Part shown: piece by piece, positions 51,749 through 64,000 of the stretch | Layout of the letters: every line of letters begins with the position of its first letter | How positions within the stretch are numbered: position 1 is the stretch's first letter | Assembly: GCA_036785705.1 (NCBI GenBank) | Contig: JAWUZG010000157.1 | Span: 1-64,000, forward strand | DNA: 64,000 nucleotides | Reading direction: 5' to 3' | Source: Acanthornis magna | Taxonomy: Eukaryota; Chordata; Aves; Passeriformes; Acanthizidae | Position numbers and translations under genes: made by a program | The notes under the pieces: generated by a model | Told to the model about the DNA's origin: nothing | The model's database searches: none | The model's input: only the letters and a program-made list of their open reading frames with translations

Positions 51749-54700
51749 CATTTGACAAACCTCTCTGCACCGAGATCACGGCCTTCAACAGCCTCTCAGG
51801 GCTCACAGCCCACCAGTCTCACGCTGCTAAGGTGCCACCAGCTCACAGGCACTCACAGGGGCTCCATGGGGACATCCCTGCACCCTCCATCCTCCTCAAG
51901 AGCTGGCAAGTCCCTGACACTCACACTTGCCCCCTGGCCACACTCCAGCCATCTCCAGGCTGCCAAAGAGCCACGAGGTCCCATCTTGTCACAGGAACTC
52001 CCTGGGGACACGCCACAGCTATCCAGCTTTCAAAAGAACACTGAGCTCACAGGCCGTCCCAGGACAGCCATAGGCACACGCCAGGAGTCCGCACGCTGCC
52101 CAGAAGCCCTGGTGTCACAGGCACTCACTCACAGCACCTCGCTGCTGATATCCCAGGTGGCTCCACGCTGCTAAAGACATGTGATGGCACAGGCACTTTT
52201 ACATCACTCAAAGAATCATAGGAAAACTATCAGGAAAGAAAGATTTCATGGAAAAGCCACAGCAGGACAAGCTTCCTTGCCAAGCTTCACTCTACCACTT
52301 ACACCATGCTTAAAGCACAGCGCGGAAAAGCAACAAACAAAAATCCAGAGTCAATCAATCCAAAATGAAATCAAACCAAAATTATCTATGCCTGTCTGTC
52401 CGTGTTTGTGGGGCTGTGTCTCTAAAGAAGAGAAAGGCTCAGGATAAGAAGAACATGGCTCAAAGGCTCAAGAGCACTTCCCTTAGGAGCACTTCAACTT
52501 GAGCAACATTTCACTTGATAACCCAAATTCAAATCAACAGCTTAGGGCAGCAACAGCAGTTAAGGGCATTGCAACTGAACTGGACTTCAACTACACAACA
52601 CTTCACTTAGAACTGAGCTGGAACCCAAGACCTCAACAAAGGATCCACACAGGCCTTACCATAGCACTGCAGGAACTTCAAGACCTAACTTAGGGACAAA
52701 CCTAAAGCACTTCTGAATCCACCAGAGCAGCCCCTCTCCCACATTGCAGAGAGCGCATGCACACCTGCACTCCCACAAGCACACAAAGAGGCTCTAGGAG
52801 GCAAAATTCCCCTCCAAGCTACTGAAATACTCCTTTCACGTGCCTTGCCATCTTCGCAGCGGCCAAAGGCTGAGGCCTCCGGGAGCGGCAGGATGGGGGG
52901 CCCAGGAGCCGTGCTCCTTCGCGCATCCCCCGAGTGCAGCAAACGGGACAGCTGCCGGCTGGCAGAGGCCCCACGCACAGGCACTTTGCTGCTCACCGCT
53001 GCTGCGGCCCAGCACAGCTGCCAGGGCCTCCTTTGGCACCCCTGCTTACAGGGCCCCAAGGCATGGCCTTTAGTCACAACAAGCCTTCAGCCTGGCCCCA
53101 CTTCTCATCGGCAGCTTTCCCTGAACGCGGGACAACACCAATGTGATGCCATCCAGGCAAAAACTAATTTCAAAGTCTCAACAACAAGCAAAAAAAGCAG
53201 GAGCACCTTAGAACACAGCACTTCCTGGCAGCACACAGCGTTTCTCAGAAGCTCCACAGCACCTCAGCCCCGCTGCCTTCCTCAAGGCCAAGGCCTCAGC
53301 ACCATTGCTCATATCATGCTGCAGCCTGAAAAAAGGCCGGGGGGGATGCACCAGCACAAGCAGGGAGATCACACCTGCCCACAGGCTCCCCATGCTCACA
53401 TCCCATGGCATCCCGCGGCTCTCTCACCTTCCAAAGACCTCTGAGGTCACGGGCTCTCACAGTGCCTCCATCGGGACATCCCACCTGTCTCTAAGTGCTA
53501 AGGAGCTCTTTTGCAACTGCCACTCCCTGGCCTTCCAGGGGGACATGCCACGGCTCTCTCTATCTTCCTAAAGAACACACACGACAAGGGCAATGCCAGG
53601 GCCTCAAGGGTAACATCCCGGCAATCTGCACGCTGCTAAGGAGCCACGCTGGCACAGCAACTCACAGGGCATGGCCTGTGACATTCCCTCCCTCTCCCTG
53701 CTGCTGGACAGCTGTGATGTCACAGGCACTCACCTCTGGCCCCTGCAGCCATTCCAGGCCTTTCCATGCTGCCAAAGCGCTCTGATGTCACCGACAGGCA
53801 CTGTGGCTTCATGGCCACATGCCAAGGCTCTCCAGGCTGCAAAAGAGCCCTTTAGCCACAGGCACTTACACAGGTGCCATGGGCACATCTTAGTGCTCCC
53901 TCTGCTCATAGGAACCCCGAGGTCACCAGATATCCTGGCGGATCCGTGGTCACATCCCCAGGCTCTGTGGGCTGCTCAAGAGCTCTGATCTCACCTGCAC
54001 TCACACAAGCTCCTCGGGGACATCTCTCGCTGCTGTGCTGGCAGATTCACACAAAGCCTCCCAGAGCAGCCTGGCCACTGAGTCACGAGGGCCAGAGAGC
54101 AGCCCTTGGCTTTCTCAACTCCTTCTCAGAGACACGAGCCTTGGCGGCGGCTGCATCCAATCCCAGCCTCACACTGTCCCTGCTTTAAGTAACTCTGTCC
54201 CGCAGCACTTACAAATGGCCCATCTGATCTATTCCTAGAAAAGCAGGTCTTCCCTAACACAAATGATTCAACACAAACAACTCAATCCCAATTACTGACC
54301 ACTCCATAGAAAAGCTAAACCTACTCCTGCGAGGCTACACAGACTACAATGGAGTGCACTCGATGAAAACAATAGGAAAGCAGTCATATGTTACAGCAAG
54401 CAAAAAAACCCAATTCCCAAGTAGAGCTCCATGGAACTCACCACACCAACACTCCTGGGCAGCTCTCTCTCCCTTCACCACCAAGAGTGCCCTTGCTTGC
54501 TGTCCACTTCCCCAGCACGAGCCCTCACACACTCCAAGGAGGAACACGCTAGAAAAACCTCCCCTAGGAAAGGGGACTGACTGCACACTGACACTCTCAA
54601 GGGACTGACTGTCAGGCAGACGCCTGCAACTCCCGGCAGCAGCTCAGCTGCCAAATCTTCGCCTCACTAGCAGCACCTTCATGCAGGCTTCCTTGCCAGA

Positions 54701-55203
54701 AGGACTTTCAGCAGAATTCAAGGCCAAAACAACACACGCTGGCCCTCTGAAAGACACCTGGAGACATTTGCAAATAGCACATGCTCCAAGTGCCTGCACC
54801 ACGTTCCAAGGCAAAGCAGCCGGCCCAAAGCATCCTGCTACAACCTCCCAGGGGGCTCCCGACTGCTACACAGCACTCCGCTCAAAAGCACTCCCAGGCC
54901 TTCCAGCCTCACAGCCCACAGGCCTACAGCCTTCTGCAGAGCCCTGAGCTCACCTGCACTCACACACCTACCATGGGCACCTGCCACAGCTCTCCGGCCA
55001 TGAGAGACAGACCTGTGCTCTCAGGCACTCACAGCCATTCCAAGCTGACATCCCAGGGCCCTTTCATCTCATCAGGCACCACTGCTATGTCACAGGCACT
55101 CGCTGCACTTCCACGGGGCCATCCCAGGGCTCTCAAGGCTCCTCAAGAACACTGAGGGCACACACAACCCCAGCGGCTCCATACGGACATCCCACAAGTC
55201 TCC
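51749..55203 (+). repeat. Repeat unit 16 (3,455 bp)
   Basis: It carries the 8-bp insertion near 54914 and the one-base loss before the G run near 53338. It shares CTTCAAGACC near 52676 with unit 4. A private change creates a second GGATCC site at 53940-53945. Confidence 0.95.
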
Positions 55204-58200
55204 CATTTGACAAACCTCTCTGCACCGAGATCACGGCCTTCAACAGCCTCTCAGGGCTCACAGCCCACCAGTCTCACGCTGCTAAGGTGCCACCAGCTCA
55301 CAGGCACTCACAGGGGCTCCATGGGGACATCCCTGCACCCTCCATCCTCCTCAAGAGCTGGCAAGTCCCTGACACTCACACTTGCCCCCTGGCCACACTC
55401 CAGCCATCTCCAGGCTGCCAAAGAGCCACGAGGTCCCATCTTGTCACAGGAACTCCCTGGGGACACGCCACAGCTATCCAGCTTTCAAAAGAACACTGAG
55501 CTCACAGGCCGTCCCAGGACAGCCATAGGCACACGCCAGGAGTCCGCACGCTGCCCAGAAGCCCTGGTGTCACAGGCACTCACTCACAGCACCTCGCTGC
55601 TGATATCCCAGGTGGCTCCACGCTGCTAAAGACATGTGATGGCACAGGCACTTTTACATCACTCAAAGAATCATAGGAAAACTATCAGGAAAGAAAGATT
55701 TCATGGAAAAGCCACAGCAGGACAAGCTTCCTTGCCAAGCTTCACTCTACCACTTACACCATGCTTAAAGCACAGCGCGGAAAAGCAACAAACAAAAATC
55801 CAGAGTCAATCAATCCAAAATGAAATCAAACCAAAATTATCTATGCCTGTCTGTCCGTGTTTGTGGGGCTGTGTCTCTAAAGAAGAGAAAGGGTCAGGAT
55901 AAGAAGAACATGGCTCAAAGGCTCAAGAGCACTTCCCTTAGGAGCACTTCAACTTGAGCAACATTTCACTTGATAACCCAAATTCAAATCAACAGCTTAG
56001 GGCAGCAACAGCAGTTAAGGGCATTGCAACTGAACTGGACTTCAACTACACAACACTTCACTTAGAACTGAGCTGGAACCCAAGACCTCAACAAAGGATC
56101 CACACAGGCCTTACCATAGCACTGCAGGAACTTCGAGACCTAACTTAGGCACAAACCTAAAGCACTTCTGAATCCACCAGAGCAGCCCCTCTCCCACATT
56201 GCAGAGAGCACATGCACACCTGCACTCCCACAAGCACACAAAGAGGCTCTAGGAGGCAAAATTCCCCTCCAAGCTACTGAAATACTCCTTTCACGTGCCT
56301 TGCCATCTTCGCAGCGGCCAAAGGCTGAGGCCTCCGGGTGCGGCAGGATGGGGGGCCCAGGAGCCGTGCTCCTTCGCGCATCCCCCGAGTGCAGCAAACG
56401 GGACAGCTGCCGGCTGGCAGAGGCCCCACGCACAGGCACTTTGCTGCTCACCGCTGCTGCAGCCCAGCACAGCTGCCAGGGCCTCCTTTGGCACCCCTGC
56501 TTACAGGGCCCCAAGGCATGGCCTTTAGTCACAACAAGCCTTCAGCCTGGCCCCACTTCTCATCGGCAGCTTCCCCTGAACGCGGGACAACACCAATGTG
56601 ATGCCATCCAGGCAAAAACTAATTTCAAAGTCTCAACAACAAGCAAAAAAAGCAGGAGCACCTTAGAACACAGCACTTCCTGGCAGCACACAGCGTTTCT
56701 CAGAAGCTCCACAGCACCTCAGCCCCGCTGCCTTCCTCAAGGCCAAGGCCTCAGCACCATTGCTCATATCATGCTGCAGCCTGAAAAAAGGCCAGGGGGG
56801 GATGCACCAGCACAAGCAGGGAGATCACACCTGCCCACAGGCTCCCCATGCTCACATCCCATGGCATCCCGCGGCTCTCTCACCTTCCAAAGACCTCTGA
56901 GGTCACGGGCTCTCACAGTGCCTCCATCGGGACATCCCACCTGTCTCTAAGTGCTAAGGAGCTCTTTTGCAACTGCCACTCCCTGGCCTTCCAGGGGGAC
57001 ATGCCACGGCTCTCTCTATCTTCCTAAAGAACACACACGACAAGGGCAATGCCAGGGCCTCAAGGGTAACATCCCGGCAATCTGCACGCTGCTAAGGAGC
57101 CACGCTGGCACAGCAACTCACAGGGCATGGCCTGTGACATTCCCTCCCTCTCCCTGCTGCTGGACAGCTGTGATGTCACAGGCACTCACCTCTGGCCCCT
57201 GCAGCCATTCCAGGCCTTTCCATGCTGCCAAAGCGCTCTGATGTCACCGACAGGCACTGTGGCTTCATGGCCACATGCCAAGGCTCTCCAGGCTGCAAAA
57301 GAGCCCTTTAGCCACAGGCACTTACACAGGTGCCATGGGCACATCTTAGTGCTCCCTCTGCTCATAGGAACCCCGAGGCCACCAGATAGCCTGGCAGCTC
57401 CGTGGCCACATCCCCAGGCTCTCCAGGCTGCTCAAGAGCTCTGATCTCACCTGCACTCACACAAGCTCCTCGGGGACATCTCTCGCTGCTGTGCTGGCAG
57501 ATTCACACAAAGCCTCCCAGAGCAGCCTGGCCACTGAGTCACGAGGGCCAGAGAGCAGCCCTTGGCTTTCTCAACTCCTTCTCAGAGACACGAGCCTTGG
57601 CGGCAGCTGCATCCAATCCCAGCCTCACACTGTCCCTGCTTTAAGTAACTCTGTCCCGCAGCACTTACAAATGGCCCATCTGATCTATTCCTAGAAAAGC
57701 AGGTCTTCCCTAACACAAATGATTCGACACAAACAACTCAATCCCAATTACTGACCACTCCATAGAAAAGCTAAACCTACTCCTGCGAGGCTACACAGAC
57801 TACAATGGAGTGCACTCGATGAAAACAATAGGAAAGCAGTCATATGTTACAGCAAGCAAAAAAACCCAATTCCCAAGTAGAGCTCCATGGAACTCACCAC
57901 ACCAACACTCCTGGGCAGCTCTCTCTCCCTTCACCACCAAGAGTGCCCTTGATGGTGTCCACTTCCCCAGCACGAGCCCTCACACACTCCAAGGAGGAAC
58001 ACGCTAGAAAAACCTCCCCTAGGAAAGGGGACTGACTGCACACTGACACTCTCAAGGGACTGACTGTCAGGCAGACGCCTGCAACTCCCGGCAGCAGCTC
58101 AGCTGCCAAATCTTCGCCTCACTAGCAGCACCTTCATGCAGGCTTCCTTGCCAGAAGGACTTTCAGCAGAATTCAAGGCCAAAACAACACACGCTGGCCC

Positions 58201-58650
58201 TCTGAAAGACACCTGGAGACATTTGCAAATAGCACATGCTCCAAGTGCCTGCACCACGTTCCAAGGCAAAGCAGCCGGCCCAAAGCATCCTGCTACAACC
58301 TCCCAGGCGGCTCCCGACTGCTACACAGCACTCCGCTCAAAAGCACTCCCAGGCCTTCCAGCCTCACAGCCTACAGCCTTCTGCAGAGCCCTGAGCTCAC
58401 CTGCACTCACACACCTACCATGGGCACCTGCCACAGCTCTCCGGCCATGAGAGACAGACGTGTGCTCTCAGGCACTCACAGCCATTCCAAGCTGACATCC
58501 CAGGGCCCTTTCATCTCATCAGGCACCACTGCTATGTCACAGGCACTCGCTGCACTTCCACAGGGCCATCCCAGGGCTCTCAAGGCTCCTCAAGAACACT
58601 GAGGGCACACACAACCCCAGCGGCTCCATACGGACATCCCATGAGTCTCC
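55204..58650 (+). repeat. Repeat unit 17 (3,447 bp)
   Basis: It reverts to the left-hand subfamily type: CTCTCCAGG, no 8-bp insertion, and the GATGGTGTCC change at 57951-57960 shared only with unit 6. With unit 19 it shares CCGGGTGCGG near 56334 and GCTGCAGCCC near 56456. CTTCCACAGG near 58555 is private. Confidence 0.95.
57951..57960. other. Shared complex variant GATGGTGTCC (unit 17)
   Basis: Second copy of the unit 6 variant, 37,964 bp (11 units) away. Shared surrounding markers (CTCTCCAGG, AGGCGGC, GACGTG, CCCATGAG) suggest a copied tract of at least 1 kb. Confidence 0.85.
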
Positions 58651-61600
58651 CATTTGACAAACCTCTCTGCACCGAGATCACGGCCTTCAACAGCCTCTCA
58701 GGGCTCACAGCCCACCAGTCTCACGCTGCTAAGGTGCCACCAGCTCACAGGCACTCACAGGGGCTCCATGGGGACATCCCTGCACCCTCCATCCTCCTCA
58801 AGAGCTGGCAAGTCCCTGACACTCACACTTGCCCCCTGGCCACACTCCAGCCATCTCCAGGCTGCCAAAGAGCCACGAGGTCCCATCTTGTCACAGGAAC
58901 TCCCTGGGGACACGCCACAGCTATCCAGCTTTCAAAAGAACACTGAGCTCACAGGCCGTCCCAGGACAGCCATAGGCACACGCCAGGAGTCCGCACGCTG
59001 CCCAGAAGCCCTGGTGTCACAGGCACTCACTCACAGCACCTCGCTGCTGATATCCCAGGTGGCTCCACGCTGCTAAAGACATGTGATGGCACAGGCACTT
59101 TTACATCACTCAAAGAATCATAGGAAAACTATCAGGAAAGAAAGATTTCATGGAAAAGCCACAGCAGGACAAGCTTCCTTGCCAAGCTTCACTCTACCAC
59201 TTACACCATGCTTAAAGCACAGCGCGGAAAAGCAACAAACAAAAATCCAGAGTCAATCAATCCAAAATGAAATCAAACCAAAATTATCTATGCCTGTCTG
59301 TCCGTGTTTGTGGGGCTGTGTCTCTAAAGAAGAGAAAGGCTCAGGATAAGAAGAACATGGCTCAAAGGCTCAAGAGCACTTCCCTTAGGAGCACTTCAAC
59401 TTGAGCAACATTTCACTTGATAACCCAAATTCAAATCAACAGCTTAGGGCAGCAACAGCAGTTAAGGGCATTCCAACTGAACTGGACTTCAACTACACAA
59501 CACTTCACTTAGAACTGAGCTGGAACCCAAGACCTCAACAAAGGATCCACACAGGCCTTACCATAGCACTGCAGGAACTTCGAGACCTAACTTAGGGACA
59601 AACCTAAAGCACTTCTGAATCCACCAGAGCAGCCCCTCTCCCACATTGCAGACAGCGCATGCACACCTGCACTCCCACAAGCACACAAAGAGGCTCTAGG
59701 AGGCAAAATTCCCCTCCAAGCTACTGAAATACTCCTTTCACGTGCCTTGCCATCTTCGCAGCGGCCAAAGGCTGAGGCCTCCGGGAGCGGCAGGATGGGG
59801 GGCCCAGGAGCCGTGCTCCTTCGCGCATCCCCCGAGTGCAGCAAACGGGACAGCTGCCGGCTGGCAGAGGCCCCACGCACAGGCACTTTGCTGCTCACCG
59901 CTGCTGCGGCCCAGCACAGCTGCCAGGGCCTCCTTTGGCACCCCTGCTTACAGGGCCCCAAGGCATGGCCTTTAGTCACAACAAGCCTTCAGCCTGGCCC
60001 CACTTCTCATCGGCAGCTTCCCCTGAACGCGGGACAACACCAATGTGATGCCATCCAGGCAAAAACTAATTTCAAAGTCTCAACAACAAGCAAAAAAAGC
60101 AGGAGCACCTTAGAACACAGCACTTCCTGGCAGCACACAGCGTTTCTCAGAAGCTCCACAGCACCTCAGCCCCGCTGCCTTCCTCAAGGCCAAGGCCTCA
60201 GCACCATTGCTCATATCATGCTGCAGCCTGAAAAAAGGCCAGGGGGGGATGCACCAGCACAAGCAGGGAGATCACACCTGCCCACAGGCTCCCCATGCTC
60301 ACATCCCATGGCATCCCGCGGCTCTCTCACCTTCCAAAGACCTCTGAGGTCACGGGCTCTCACAGTGCCTCCATCGGGACATCCCACCTGTCTCTAAGTG
60401 CTAAGGAGCTCTTTTGCAACTGCCACTCCCTGGCCTTCCAGGGGGACATGCCACGGCTCTCTCTATCTTCCTAAAGAACACACACGACAAGGGCAATGCC
60501 AGGGCCTCAAGGGTAACATCCCGGCAATCTGCACGCTGCTAAGGAGCCACGCTGGCACAGCAACTCACAGGGCATGGCCTGTGACATTCCCTCCCTCTCC
60601 CTGCTGCTGGACAGCTGTGATGTCACAGGCACTCACCTCTGGCCCCTGCAGCCATTCCAGGCCTTTCCATGCTGCCAAAGCGCTCTGATGTCACAGACAC
60701 GCACTGTGGCTTCATGGCCACATGCCAAGGCTCTCCAGGCTGCAAAAGAGCCCTTTAGCCACAGGCACTTACACAGGTGCCATGGGCACATCTTAGTGCT
60801 CCCTCTGCTCATAGGAACCCCGAGGTCACCAGATATCCTGGCGGCTCCGTGGTCACATCCCCAGGCTCTGTGGGCTGCTCAAGAGCTCTGATCTCACCTG
60901 CACTCACACAAGCTCCTCGGGGACATCTCTCGCTGCTGTGCTGGCAGATTCACACAAAGCCTCCCAGAGCAGCCTGGCCACTGAGTCACGAGGGCCAGAG
61001 AGCAGCCCTTGGCTTTCTCAACTCCTTCTCAGAGACACGAGCCTTGGCGGCAGCTGCATCCAATCCCAGCCTCACACTGTCCCTGCTTTAAGTAACTCTG
61101 TCCCGCAGCACTTACAAATGGCCCATCTGATCTATTCCTAGAAAAGCAGGTCTTCCCTAACACAAATGATTCAACACAAACAACTCAATCCCAATTACTG
61201 ACCACTCCATAGAAAAGCTAAACCTACTCCTGCGAGGCTACACAGACTACAATGGAGTGCACTCGATGAAAACAATAGGAAAGCAGTCATATGTTACAGC
61301 AAGCAAAAAAACCCAATTCCCAAGTAGAGCTCCATGGAACTCACCACACCAACACTCCTGGGCAGCTCTCTCTCCCTTCACCACCAAGAGTGCCCTTGCT
61401 TGCTGTCCACTTCCCCAGCACGAGCCCTCACACACTCCAAGGAGGAACACGCTAGAAAAACCTCCCCTAGGAAAGGGGACTGACTGCACATTGACACTCT
61501 CAAGGGACTGACTGTCAGGCAGACGCCTGCAACTCCCAGCAGCAGCTCAGCTGCCAAATCTTCGCCTCACTAGCAGCACCTTCATGCAGGCTTCCTTGCC

Positions 61601-62106
61601 AGAAGGACTTTCAGCAGAATTCAAGGCCAAAACAACACACGCTGGCCCTCTGAAAGACACCTGGAGACATTTGCAAATAGCACATGCTCCAAGTGCCTGC
61701 ACCACGTTCCAAGGCAAAGCAGCCGGCCCAAAGCATCCTGCTACAACCTCCCAGGGGGCTCCCGACTGCTACACAGCACTCCGCTCAAAAGCACTCCCAG
61801 GCCTTCCAGCCTCACAGCCCACAGGCCTACAGCCTTCTGCAGAGCCCTGAGCTCACCTGCACTCACACACCTACCATGGGCACCTGCCACAGCTCTCCGG
61901 CCATGAGAGACAGACCTGTGCTCTCAGGCACTCACAGCCATTCCAAGCTGACATCCCAGGGCCCTTTCATCTCATCAGGCACCACTGCTATGTCACAGGC
62001 ACTCGCTGCACTTCCACGGGGCCATCCCAGGGCTCTCAAGGCTCCTCAAGAACACTGAGGGCACACACAACCCCAGCGGCTCCATACGGACATCCCACAA
62101 GTCTCC
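58651..62106 (+). repeat. Repeat unit 18 (3,456 bp)
   Basis: From GGCATTCCAAC at about 59467 to the 8-bp insertion near 61817 it carries the same rare markers as unit 12, 20,726 bp upstream. After that it has the GACCTG form, whereas unit 12 has GACGTG. Confidence 0.95.
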
Positions 62107-64000
62107 CATTTGACAAACCTCTCTGCACCGAGATCACGGCCTTCAACAGCCTCTCAGGGCTCACAGCCCACCAGTCTCACGCTGCTAAGGTGCCACCAGC
62201 TCACAGGCACTCACAGGGGCTCCATGGGGACATCCCTGCACCCTCCATCCTCCTCAAGAGCTGGCAAGTCCCTGACACTCACACTTGCCCCCTGGCCACA
62301 CTCCAGCCATCTCCAGGCTGCCAAAGAGCCACGAGGTCCCATCTTGTCACAGGAACTCCCTGGGGACACGCCACAGCTATCCAGCTTTCAAAAGAACACT
62401 GAGCTCACAGGCCGTCCCAGGACAGCCATAGGCACACGCCAGGAGTCCGCACGCTGCCCAGAAGCCCTGGTGTCACAGGCACTCACTCACAGCACCTCGG
62501 TGCTGATATCCCAGGTGGCTCCACGCTGCTAAAGACATGTGATGGCACAGGCACTTTTACATCACTCAAAGAATCATAGGAAAACTATCAGGAAAGAAAG
62601 ATTTCATGGAAAAGCCACAGCAGGACAAGCTTCCTTGCCAAGCTTCACTCTACCACTTACACCATGCTTAAAGCACAGCGCGGAAAAGCAACAAACAAAA
62701 ATCCAGAGTCAATCAATCCAAAATGAAATCAAACCAAAATTATCTATGCCTGTCTGTCCGTGTTTGTGGGGCTGTGTCTCTAAAGAAGAGAAAGGGTCAG
62801 GATAAGAAGAACATGGCTCAAAGGCTCAAGAGCACTTCCCTTAGGAGCACTTCAACTTGAGCAACATTTCACTTGATAACCCAAATGCAAATCAACAGCT
62901 TAGGGCAGCAACAGCAGTTAAGGGCATTGCAACTGAACTGGACTTCAACTACACAACACTTCACTTAGAACTGAGCTGGAACCCAAGACCTCAACAAAGG
63001 ATCCACACAGGCCTTACCATAGCACTGCAGGAACTTCGAGACCTAACTTAGGCACAAACCTAAAGCACTTCTGAATCCACCAGAGCAGCCCCTCTCCCAC
63101 ATTGCAGAGAGCACATGCACACCTGCACTCCCACAAGCACACAAAGAGGCTCTAGGAGGCAAAATTCCCCTCCAAGCTACTGAAATACTCCTTTCACGTG
63201 CCTTGCCATCTTCGCAGCGGCCAAAGGCTGAGGCCTCCGGGTGCGGCAGGATGGGGGGCCCAGGAGCCGTGCTCCTTCGCGCATCCCCCGAGTGCAGCAA
63301 ACGGGACAGCTGCCGGCTGGCAGAGGCCCCACGCACAGGCACTTTGCTGCTCACCGCTGCTGCAGCCCAGCACAGCTGCCAGGGCCTCCTTTGGCACCCC
63401 TGCTTACAGGGCCCCAAGGCATGGCCTTTAGTCACAACAAGCCTTCAGCCTGGCCCCACTTCTCATCGGCAGCTTCCCCTGAACGCGGGACAACACCAAT
63501 GTGATGCCATCCAGGCAAAAACTAATTTCAAAGTCTCAACAACAAGCAAAAAAAGCAGGAGCACCTTAGAACACAGCACTTCCTGGCAGCACACAGCGTT
63601 TCTCAGAAGCTCCACAGCACCTCAGCCCCGCTGCCTTCCTCAAGGCCAAGGCCTCAGCACCATTGCTCATATCATGCTGCAGCCTGAAAAAAGGCCGGGG
63701 GGGATGCACCAGCACAAGCAGGGAGATCACACCTGCCCACAGGCTCCCCATGCTCACATCCCATGGCATCCCGCGGCTCTCTCACCTTCCAAAGACCTCT
63801 GAGGTCACGGGCTCTCACAGTGCCTCCATCGGGACATCCCACCTGTCTCTAAGTGCTAAGGAGCTCTTTTGCAACTGCCACTCCCTGGCCTTCCAGGGGG
63901 ACATGCCACGGCTCTCTCTATCTTCCTAAAGAACACACACGACAAGGGCAATGCCAGGGCCTCAAGGGTAACATCCCAGCAATCTGCACGCTGCTAAGGA
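62107..64000 (+). repeat. Repeat unit 19, partial (1,894 bp)
   Basis: It is cut by the window end. It carries AAATGCAAATC near 62883 (private), CCGGGTGCGG and GCTGCAGCCC as in unit 17, the one-base loss before the G run near 63697, and CCCAGCAATC near 63975 as in units 14 and 15. Confidence 0.95.

Larger units (their letters stand above)
1..64000 (+). repeat. Macrosatellite array, 3.45-kb unit, 18.5 copies
   Basis: The same ~3,448-bp sequence recurs head to tail across the entire window. A landmark string at the chosen unit start recurs at 1, 3449, 6897, 10345, 13793, 17241, 20687, 24135, 27582, 29 kb+ and onward to 62107, with spacings of 3446-3460. All copies have the same orientation and there are no interruptions, so both array ends lie outside the window. 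Length changes come from four indels: one base lost before a G run (units 6, 8, 9, 16, 19), one base lost in a GATGGT variant (units 6, 17), an 8-bp insertion (units 12, 13, 14, 16, 18) and a 6-to-10-bp replacement (units 13, 14). The scale resembles vertebrate macrosatellites such as D4Z4 and DXZ4 (about 3 kb units), but I see no sequence relation to either. I do not recognise the family. Confidence 0.98.

Noticed and set aside
1..64000. CRISPR array
   Set aside because: The ~68-bp sub-repeats are degenerate and have no unique spacers between identical short repeats. The DNA is eukaryotic in character.
1..64000. D4Z4, DXZ4, RS447 or TAF11-like macrosatellite
   Set aside because: The unit size is similar to some of these, but I see no homeobox, no deubiquitinase frame and no histone-fold frame.
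1..64000. Ribosomal DNA, histone or tRNA gene tandem array
   Set aside because: No conserved rRNA strings, histone sequences or tRNA box A/B arrangement were seen in the unit.
1..64000. Centromeric satellite with CENP-B boxes or telomeric repeats
   Set aside because: I found no CENP-B box-like string and no TTAGGG runs.

Overview
The whole window is one uninterrupted head-to-tail tandem array (a macrosatellite). The repeat unit is normally 3,448 bp. There are 18 complete units and 1,894 bp of a nineteenth, all on the same strand, and the array runs off both ends of the window. Unit lengths vary only between 3,446 and 3,460 bp, and every length change traces to four small indels. By eye, units 1 and 2 differ at about 18 positions, so they are roughly 99.5% identical. 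I see no flanking unique DNA, no transposon insertion, no inverted unit, no RNA gene and no protein-coding gene that I recognise.

Organism: this is eukaryotic DNA and most likely vertebrate. The variable sites between units are dominated by CG to TG or CA changes, the pattern of a methylated germline. The style of the short internal repeats made me think of a bird, but that is only an impression. No identifiable gene confirms it, and I do not recognise this satellite family.

Unit layout (unit 1 coordinates, with position 1 as an arbitrary phase): 1-430 is the end of a block of degenerate ~68-bp sub-repeats. 431-1084 is A-rich single-copy sequence. 1085-1340 is a GC- and CpG-rich core with a CACGTG E-box. 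1341-1600 is mixed sequence ending in an A6 run and a G7 run. 1601-2290 is a second block of ten ~68-bp sub-repeats. 2291-3060 is single-copy sequence with a cluster of small hairpins. About 3,140 to the unit end is again ~68-bp sub-repeats, continuing across the junction into the next unit. The repeat is therefore nested: a ~68-bp minisatellite inside a 3.4-kb macrosatellite.

Array history: variant sites are shuffled between units in blocks, as expected from unequal crossing over and gene conversion. The clearest event is a recent one-unit duplication in units 13-15 (offset exactly 3,460 bp). Longer-range copies link units 6 and 17 (11 units apart), 12 and 18 (6 units), and 17 and 19 (2 units). 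A right-hand subfamily (units 10-16 and 18) carries markers absent from units 1-9. One variant in units 13 and 14 replaces 6 bp by 10 bp and creates a perfect 9-bp inverted repeat.

Coding potential: open frames of up to 216 codons recur in every unit, but the longest ones start at TTG, GTG or CTG, are low in complexity, lie on both strands and are conserved only because the DNA is. The best ATG frame (200 codons, in the CpG-rich core) is noted but is probably not a gene. Non-coding transcription from the CpG core, or a CTCF-type boundary role as in the human DXZ4 and D4Z4 macrosatellites, is an open hypothesis.
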